From Gilliamella sp. ESL0441 (GTDB lineage Bacteria; Pseudomonadota; Gammaproteobacteria; Enterobacterales; Orbaceae), in NCBI RefSeq assembly GCF_019469185.1, contig NZ_CP048264.1, forward strand, positions 930,001 to 994,000: a DNA stretch of 64,000 nucleotides, given 5' to 3'. Numbering within the stretch: the first letter of the stretch is position 1; each line of letters opens with the position of its first letter. The translations under genes were made by a program, and so were the position numbers. Below are positions 59,191 to 64,000 of this stretch, piece by piece. The notes beneath the pieces are model-generated. The model ran no database searches. It had not been told where the DNA came from and saw nothing but the letters and a program-made list of their open reading frames with translations.

Positions 59191-59838
59191 TTAAATGATT
59201 TTAGCTATTTCTTGTAATAGGGCTTGTGCTTCATTACAGATGCTTTTTCGTTTAAATAGGAGTTGTAAACGACTTCCTCCTACTTGATACCATAAAATAG
59301 CAGAACGAACACAGCCAAGTAACGATGCTCTTACTTTAGCTTGAACCAATGAGTTCTGTAAAAACTCAATTTTACCCATTACTTTAATTTTGGCTGATAT
59401 TGGACTGACAATATCTGAATAAATTCCTGCTAATGAGTATGATAATTCATCTTCATGGGTCTCAATGGTTTGATCATTCATATCAGGATAGAGACCTGAA
59501 ATACGTTTTAACCGTTGATCTATCTTACTTAAAGCATCGTTATTTTTTAATAGTTTATTGGTAATACTTAATGTACCAAAAAGATAACGCATAATATCTA
59601 CTTGTTCTTTTTGACCCGAATTAAGCAATTGAATTAATACCGTTAACCCCGTTTCTATATTTTTAATACCATCATACACATCCTCCGTACTGAGAGGGGA
59701 TGTGTTAAAGATGCTTTTGATCGATAGTTGATAAAGTGTATTATTGCAGCCTCCAGTATTGGCTAATTGGGGAACTAATATAGCACTTTGCGCAACACCT
59801 GCAAGCGCTATAGTTATATCATGGTACTTATTATTCAC
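59191..59838 (-). CDS. hflD: HflD, lysogenisation/division-associated protein
   Basis: 215 residues, mostly helical. The start ([28 protein letters not shown]) and the C-terminal [31 protein letters not shown] are characteristic of HflD. In E. coli it binds phage lambda CII and affects the lysis-lysogeny choice; its normal cellular role is uncertain. It overlaps mnmA by 8 bp. No link to the phage-type switch 1.4 kb upstream is implied. Confidence 0.93.
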   Translation of the reverse strand: MNNKYHDITIALAGVAQSAILVPQLANTGGCNNTLYQLSIKSIFNTSPLSTEDVYDGIKNIETGLTVLIQLLNSGQKEQVDIMRYLFGTLSITNKLLKNNDALSKIDQRLKRISGLYPDMNDQTIETHEDELSYSLAGIYSDIVSPISAKIKVMGKIEFLQNSLVQAKVRASLLGCVRSAILWYQVGGSRLQLLFKRKSICNEAQALLQEIAKII

Positions 59839-60958
59839 TTAGCCGCTCCTTACTTTCTATAATTCGTTCCTCAATGATACCGCCACCGAGACAAACCTCG
59901 TTTTTGTAAAAGACAGCAGATTGTCCGGGCGTTACTGCTGCAACAGGATGTTCAAAAATTACTTCTATTTTATCTTCCGCTAATGGATTTACCTGACAAA
60001 TAATATCTTGTTGGCGGTAGCGTGTTTTAACAGTGCATTCAAAAGGTTCGGTCACCATATTTCTATCCACCCAATGTAATTGTTGTGCAATTAAACCAGT
60101 AGAGAATAGGGCTGGGTGATCATGTCCTTGTGCCACGATTAATTCATTATTTTTGATGTCTTTATCAACAACATACCAAGGTGTGTCATCAGCTTGTTTT
60201 AACCCACCTATACCCAATCCTTTTCGTTGACCTAAAGTGTGGTACATTAATCCTTGATGTTTTCCAATTACTTGTCCGTCAACTGTTCTAATCAGTCCTT
60301 CTTGAGCTGGTAAATAGCGTGCTAAAAAGTCATTAAACTTTCGTTCACCAATAAAGCAGATACCGGTAGAGTCTTTTTTTGACGCTGTCACTAAACCAAG
60401 TTGTTCAGCTATTTTACGAACTTGTGGTTTTTCTAGTTCACCGACAGGAAACAAACTTTGTTTAATTTGATTCTCACTAAGTGTATATAAAAAATAACTT
60501 TGATCTTTATTCGTGTCGATACCCCGTAATAATTCAACTTTATTGCCTGTTTCTCGTTTACGGACATAATGACCGGTTGCGATATAATCAGCGCCAAGAT
60601 CTTCAGCTGCATATTCTAAAAATGCTTTGAATTTTATCTCTTTATTACAGAGTATATCTGGGTTAGGGGTTCTGCCTGCTTTGTATTCAGATAAAAAATG
60701 TTCAAATACGTTATCCCAATATTCAGCAGCAAAATTAATTGTGTGTAGTTTAATGTTTAATTTATCACATACCGCTTGAGCATCAGCTAAATCAGCAGCT
60801 GCAGAGCAATATTCATCAGAGTCGTCCTCCTCCCAATTTTTCATAAATAATCCAACGACATGGTAACCTTGTTGTTGAAGTAAATAAGCAGAAACAGAGG
60901 AGTCAACGCCACCGGACATTCCAACAACAACTTTTGGGGAAGCATTAATATTAGGCAT
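59831..60958 (-). CDS. mnmA: tRNA 2-thiouridylase MnmA
   Basis: 375 residues. Thiolates U34 of tRNA-Lys, -Glu and -Gln with sulfur relayed by TusE. The ATP-binding PP-loop is [12 protein letters not shown] at the N-terminus, the first catalytic cysteine lies in [10 protein letters not shown] near 102, and the second in [12 protein letters not shown] near 200. The C-terminal barrel with GQSAVFY is intact. First gene of mnmA-hflD-purB; 280 bp of AT-rich DNA precede it. Confidence 0.97.
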   Translation of the reverse strand: MPNINASPKVVVGMSGGVDSSVSAYLLQQQGYHVVGLFMKNWEEDDSDEYCSAAADLADAQAVCDKLNIKLHTINFAAEYWDNVFEHFLSEYKAGRTPNPDILCNKEIKFKAFLEYAAEDLGADYIATGHYVRKRETGNKVELLRGIDTNKDQSYFLYTLSENQIKQSLFPVGELEKPQVRKIAEQLGLVTASKKDSTGICFIGERKFNDFLARYLPAQEGLIRTVDGQVIGKHQGLMYHTLGQRKGLGIGGLKQADDTPWYVVDKDIKNNELIVAQGHDHPALFSTGLIAQQLHWVDRNMVTEPFECTVKTRYRQQDIICQVNPLAEDKIEVIFEHPVAAVTPGQSAVFYKNEVCLGGGIIEERIIESKERLSE

Positions 60959-61159
60959 AATAACTAGATAATTGATTAAAAATGATGGGCAATTTTATCA
61001 TAAATAGGCAAAAATACATAAAATTATGCCAATAAGAATTCTGATTGGGCTCAATCTTTTTACTGGAACATGGGGTTAAACTTAAACATTTTTACGTTTT
61101 TTAAATTGAAATTATAATTTAAAACTAAAGAAAAAAAACGAGTTAGAAATTCTGTTTTT

Positions 61160-61195
61160 AAACGATTCCGTTGATTATTAGCAACGGAATCGTTT
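61160..61195 (-). terminator. Strong hairpin after the S24 repressor gene
   Basis: A perfect 14-bp stem (61160-61173 with 61182-61195), eight-base loop, 43 bp beyond the repressor stop. It has no U-tract in the minus direction; it could also be a boundary of the phage-derived segment. Confidence 0.55.
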
Positions 61196-61237
61196 ACTGA
61201 AAATGACTTAACCAATAGTTATAAGCCGTAACCCTTC

Positions 61238-61933
61238 TTAATAAAGGTTCTTTAAAAGATAAACAACATGACCAATAATTTTAAAATCCTGAGGTTGGTT
61301 TTTGTCTACTATAATCGTTGGATATTTGGAATTATCACATAATAAAGCGATATTAGAACCCTGATTTTGTATACGTTTGATGCTGATTTGGTCATCATAT
61401 TGTACCGCATAAAGATACCCATCAATAGGCTTGATATGGGCAGTATTAATGACCAAAATATCGTGATTGGATATCGTTGGTTCCATACTGTCACCTTTGG
61501 CACATACCACTCTTAAATCGTCATGATTAAACTGTTGATGCTTGATTAATGTGACATCAAAGGGAATTGATTCAATATCAATAAAAGCTGTATCTGTTTG
61601 ATTATCATTTAATAAATAAAAGGGGATATAGATAAAACCTTTACGTTCTGTTTCTGGTATTAGTCGGCATTCACCTTTACCTGTTGCCAGCCATTCAATT
61701 GGTATATCACATTTTTGAGCAATAATCGCCAATCGATTTAACGAAGGGTAGGTTTTACCCGATAAATAGTCGCGAATTACAGCTTCTGACATACCCACTT
61801 TTTTCGCAAACGCATTGCCAGATAGACCTTCTAAGACCAAAGTAAGACGATTTTTAAAATCAATGACGCCAGTTTCAATTAGTGTTCGTGTTTTTTCGTG
61901 TTCTTCGATTGTTTTTATGTTGCTTTCTTTCAT
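61238..61933 (-). CDS. Phage-type repressor: HTH domain plus LexA/S24 peptidase domain
   Basis: 231 residues. A helix-turn-helix domain (~25-82) includes NAFAKKVGMSEAVIRDYLSGKTYPSLNRL. The C-terminal S24 domain has the Ser149 nucleophile in AKGDSMEPTISNHD and the Lys186 general base in ISIKRIQ, as in LexA and lambda CI. No Ala-Gly or Cys-Gly cleavage dipeptide is evident between the two domains, so DNA-damage-induced self-cleavage is not assured. The gene is divergent from a Ner-like gene, the layout of a temperate-phage switch, but the flanking genes (mnmA, tpiA) are chromosomal. It is probably a domesticated remnant, and it may now regulate host genes. Confidence 0.88.
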   Translation of the reverse strand: MKESNIKTIEEHEKTRTLIETGVIDFKNRLTLVLEGLSGNAFAKKVGMSEAVIRDYLSGKTYPSLNRLAIIAQKCDIPIEWLATGKGECRLIPETERKGFIYIPFYLLNDNQTDTAFIDIESIPFDVTLIKHQQFNHDDLRVVCAKGDSMEPTISNHDILVINTAHIKPIDGYLYAVQYDDQISIKRIQNQGSNIALLCDNSKYPTIIVDKNQPQDFKIIGHVVYLLKNLY

Positions 61934-62082
61934 TTTTATAATCCATTTTGCGTTATTTTTTATTTTTATTGTTTTAATTCGTTTTTTTATGTGTTATTCT
62001 TTTGCTAGGTTTTTACATCATGCTAGTGTTGTATACCGATAATCTTTACGATAGCAAAAATAAACTTATAGAGGATCTCATA
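61934..62082. promoter_or_regulatory. Operator/promoter region between repressor and Ner-like genes
   Basis: 149 bp, very AT-rich. An inverted pair TTTTGCTA (62000-62007) and TAGCAAAA (62052-62059) flanks a third TGCTA at 62021-62025. These spaced half-sites are good candidates for repressor or Ner binding. A TTTACA at 62012-62017 with a poor -10 may belong to the Ner-like gene. The ribosome binding site of that gene is GAGG at 62071-62074. Confidence 0.4.
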
Positions 62083-62322
62083 ATGAGCGAACAAGATCAA
62101 GACTGGACTCCATCAAGAGTAGTAGGGGAAATTAAAATTAGAGGTGGAAATTTAAGAGGTCTATCTCGTGCAAGTGGGTTACAAGCTGATACTCTAAGAA
62201 ATGCACTTTATCGTCATTGCCCTAAATATGAACATATAATTTCAGATTATTTAAAAGTTCCAGTTGAAAAAATCTGGCCTTCTCGATATAACGCAAAATC
62301 TAACAAAGTAAAATATAAATAA
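62083..62322 (+). CDS. Ner/Nlp-family DNA-binding protein
   Basis: 79 residues. After DQDWTPSRVVGEIKIRGGNLRGLSRASGL comes the Ner-type recognition segment DTLRNALYRHCPKYEHIISDYLKVPVEKIWPSRY, nearly the consensus of Mu Ner and of the host protein Nlp/SfsB. In Mu, Ner represses early and repressor promoters as a Cro-like factor. I chose ATG 62083 behind GAGG; the frame opens at 62002 but the upstream residues are not conserved. It lies divergent from the S24 repressor, with no transposase or other phage gene after it; tpiA follows convergently. Confidence 0.9.
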   Translation: MSEQDQDWTPSRVVGEIKIRGGNLRGLSRASGLQADTLRNALYRHCPKYEHIISDYLKVPVEKIWPSRYNAKSNKVKYK

Positions 62323-62339
62323 AGTTATTCAAGCATTCC

Positions 62340-62367
62340 TAATAGACGCCATATTAGGCGTCTATTA
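62340..62367. terminator. Hairpin between the Ner-like gene and tpiA
   Basis: TAATAGACGCC (62340-62350) pairs perfectly with 62357-62367, six-base loop, between convergent genes. No U-tract on either side, but position suggests shared termination. Confidence 0.65.
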
Positions 62368-62375
62368 CACCACGA

Positions 62376-63140
62376 TTATTTCTTGGCTTTTTCCGCTGCT
62401 TTAACAATAACAGCAAACGCATCTGCTTTTAAAGATGCTCCACCTACTAATGCACCATCAATGTCTGGTTGAGTAAATAACTCAGCAGCATTTTTGTCAT
62501 TAACTGAACCACCGTATTGAATAATAACTTGTTCTGCCACTTTTGCATCTTGTTTTGCAATATGGTCACGAATAAATTTATGAACAGCTTGAGCTTGTGC
62601 TGGAGTTGCTGATTTACCTGTACCAATTGCCCATACTGGTTCATAAGCAATCACAGCACCATTAAACGCTTGTACCCCTAATGCATTAATTACTGCATCG
62701 ATTTGACGAGCACAAACTGTTTGAGTTTGACCTGCTTCATTTTCAGCTTCCGTTTCACCGATACAAAGGACAGGTACTAAACCAGCATCTTTGATGACAC
62801 CAAATTTCTTTGCAATAAATTCATCTGATTCTTTGTGATAAGTACGACGTTCTGAATGGCCAATAATAATATGCGTAACACCAACTTCTTTTAACATGTT
62901 GACTGATACTTCACCAGTATAAGCACCAGAAAGATTAATACCCACATCTTGAGCGCCTAAAAGAATATTTGAGCCACCTAATTGGTGTTTAACAAAATCT
63001 AAATATACAACTGGTGGTGCAATAGCAACGTCACATTCGACATCCGTAGATAGCTCATTTCTTAGTTCTGCAACTAAGTTTTTAGCCATTTCTATACTTC
63101 CATTGAGTTTCCAGTTACCCATCACTAGTGGTTTACGCAT
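62376..63140 (-). CDS. tpiA: Triosephosphate isomerase
   Basis: 254 residues. Interconverts dihydroxyacetone phosphate and glyceraldehyde-3-phosphate. The catalytic lysine is in MGNWKLNGS, the histidine in [12 protein letters not shown], and the glutamate in [11 protein letters not shown], followed by the phosphate-binding loop and [13 protein letters not shown] chose ATG 63140, which follows GGAGAAA and matches the family; an in-frame start at 63152 adds four residues. Divergent from zapB. Confidence 0.98.
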   Translation of the reverse strand: MRKPLVMGNWKLNGSIEMAKNLVAELRNELSTDVECDVAIAPPVVYLDFVKHQLGGSNILLGAQDVGINLSGAYTGEVSVNMLKEVGVTHIIIGHSERRTYHKESDEFIAKKFGVIKDAGLVPVLCIGETEAENEAGQTQTVCARQIDAVINALGVQAFNGAVIAYEPVWAIGTGKSATPAQAQAVHKFIRDHIAKQDAKVAEQVIIQYGGSVNDKNAAELFTQPDIDGALVGGASLKADAFAVIVKAAEKAKK

Positions 63141-63171
63141 AATTTTCTCCAACTTAAATTTTAAAAAGGTG

Positions 63172-63198
63172 TTGATTTTAGAATGAATTCGTTATAAT
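63172..63198 (+). promoter_or_regulatory. Putative zapB promoter
   Basis: TTGATT (63172-63177) and a perfect TATAAT (63193-63198) with a short 15-bp spacer, 43 bp before the zapB ATG. Confidence 0.45.
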
Positions 63199-63240
63199 AG
63201 TAAACATTATACACCAAGTAAATAAAGTCTGAGGAAAAAT

Positions 63241-63486
63241 ATGTCATTAGAAATATTGAATCAATTGGAAAATAAAATCCAACATACTGTTAATACTATC
63301 AATACATTACAAAAAGAGATTGCAACGTTAAAACAAGGTAATCAGGAGTTGGAACAACTGATTAATGACAGCTCAGATGAGATGAAAGCATTGCGAGACG
63401 AAAACGAAAAATTAAAACAAGATCAACAAGTTTGGCAACAACGAATTCAAACTTTATTGAGTAAAATTGGTGAAATAGCACAATAA
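63241..63486 (+). CDS. zapB: Cell division protein ZapB
   Basis: 81 residues, almost wholly an antiparallel coiled coil with heptad leucines (IKHxLNQLENKIQ-like start MSLEILNQLENKI, later LRDENEKLKQDQQVWQQRI). ZapB stabilises the Z ring through ZapA and links it to MatP. Length equals that of E. coli ZapB. It starts behind GAGGAAAA and ends in a hairpin terminator. The low-complexity sequence makes the call partly dependent on the length and the WQxRIQTLL block. Confidence 0.9.
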   Translation: MSLEILNQLENKIQHTVNTINTLQKEIATLKQGNQELEQLINDSSDEMKALRDENEKLKQDQQVWQQRIQTLLSKIGEIAQ

Positions 63487-63500
63487 TTTATTTAACTTAT

Positions 63501-63531
63501 GAAACTGCGCGACTTTGGTCGCGTTTCTTTT
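63501..63531 (+). terminator. Terminator of zapB
   Basis: CGCGAC-TTTG-GTCGCG (63508-63523), extended by GAAA/TTTC arms with a small bulge, followed by TTTTAT. Confidence 0.8.
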
Positions 63532-63565
63532 ATGCTTCATTAATTTCACATTAAGAATAAGTATA

Positions 63566-64000
63566 ATGCGAGAAGAGTTAAAATCATTATGGCTAACAGA
63601 AACAATACGCCTGATTGAAAATGAATCAGGACGCTTTGCTGATCAAGATATAAATCGCCAAATCAGAGCGAAGCAAAACACATCATTAACTCAACGTATT
63701 GTTTTGCGCGCATTAGCTCTATCTAAACTCAATGGGCTTTATTCAGCACAGAAATTATTACTGCACACGTTAAAAATTTCTTTTGTTTTATTACTGATAT
63801 TGTCTGCTTTTCTTGGTGGTTCTTTAGCCTTTGGAGCGTTGAGCCAAAATCCTGTTAATCTATATTGGGCACTTTTTAGTTTATTGGGTGTCCATTTTAT
63901 CACACTATCAATTTGGATTTGTTCATTTTTTTTCTTTTCTCAATTTGGTGGAAGTGTATTAATACATTGCTGGATATGGTTAGCTAAAAAACTTTCTCAG
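63566..64000 (+). CDS. DUF2868 membrane protein, 5' part
   Basis: The first 145 codons of a gene that runs off the window. The N-terminus MREELKSLWLTETIRLIENESGRFADQDINRQIRA matches the start of DUF2868 proteins (a WLxEAVRLIE block, then an A/G-D-N-R block). Two membrane helices follow at ~74-95 and ~102-128. In many gammaproteobacteria such genes precede a DUF3482 GTPase gene; whether one follows is beyond the window. The function is unknown. The ATG lies within ATAATGCG, with weak AAG-type ribosome binding. Confidence 0.75.
   Translation, partial: MREELKSLWLTETIRLIENESGRFADQDINRQIRAKQNTSLTQRIVLRALALSKLNGLYSAQKLLLHTLKISFVLLLILSAFLGGSLAFGALSQNPVNLYWALFSLLGVHFITLSIWICSFFFFSQFGGSVLIHCWIWLAKKLSQ

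Noticed and set aside
62002-62082. Upstream extension of the Ner-like gene
   Set aside because: It would translate through the predicted operators, and GAGG precedes the ATG at 62083.
59191-62322. Functional link between hflD and the phage-type switch
   Set aside because: HflD belongs to the conserved mnmA-hflD-purB operon and its proximity to the switch is likely chance.

Overview
The window is a compact, AT-rich stretch of a gammaproteobacterial chromosome. Single-copy housekeeping genes closely resemble Enterobacterales orthologues (SeqA, RraB, ZapB, YcaR, LonH/YcbZ, PbgA/YejM, HemX/HemY). The strong A+T bias, a type I secretion locus with RTX-like proteins, and a chitoporin plus secreted hexosaminidase locus suggest a host-associated member of the Orbales, such as a Gilliamella or Frischella relative from the insect gut. 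That assignment is inference from composition and gene content, not from a database search. I saw no rRNA, tRNA, CRISPR array or insertion sequence.

Layout. 1-6609: a type I secretion operon, with the 3' end of one RTX-like protein, a complete 1308-residue paralogue, and an ABC transporter whose ATPase motifs are badly degenerate. 7061-14137: lpxK-ycaR-kdsB (lipid A and Kdo), a DUF2461 gene, marC, ssb, corA, glk, ycgL-ycgN. 14166-17400: yggS-yggT divergent from an orphan PilT-like ATPase, then proC. 17717-24042: a cold-shock gene with a long leader, a small secreted protein, a secreted nuclease, fabA, lonH and pbgA. 24041-24523: a decayed gene without start codon. 24708-32397: lipB-lipA divergent from aceE-aceF-lpdA, so lipoate synthesis sits beside the pyruvate dehydrogenase complex that needs it. 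32457-36856: manA, then prfA-prmC-kdsA. 37371-41479: chitoporin and GH20 hexosaminidase behind a good CRP-like site. 41554-44737: rraB, rnm, yciO, rluB.

44980-47678: an operon of unknown function, combining a zinc-ribbon membrane protein with a propeller-like C-terminus, an SPFH/SHOCT protein and a small two-helix membrane protein. 47741-53525: seqA-pgm, a glycine-zipper lipoprotein, gloA, gmk, azlCD. 53557-57605: hemCDXY, with a short HemY. 57781-60958: mnmA-hflD-purB. 61238-62322: an isolated phage-type switch (S24-peptidase repressor divergent from a Ner-like protein). 62376-64000: tpiA, zapB and the start of a DUF2868 gene.

Several genes converge on the outer envelope: lpxK, kdsB, kdsA and pbgA make or monitor lipopolysaccharide, while fabA makes unsaturated fatty acids. 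The best candidates for something new are the degenerate type I ABC transporter, the zinc-ribbon/SPFH operon, the orphan phage switch and the start-less reading frame after pbgA. Many gene ends are marked by near-perfect hairpins, several without an obvious U-tract.
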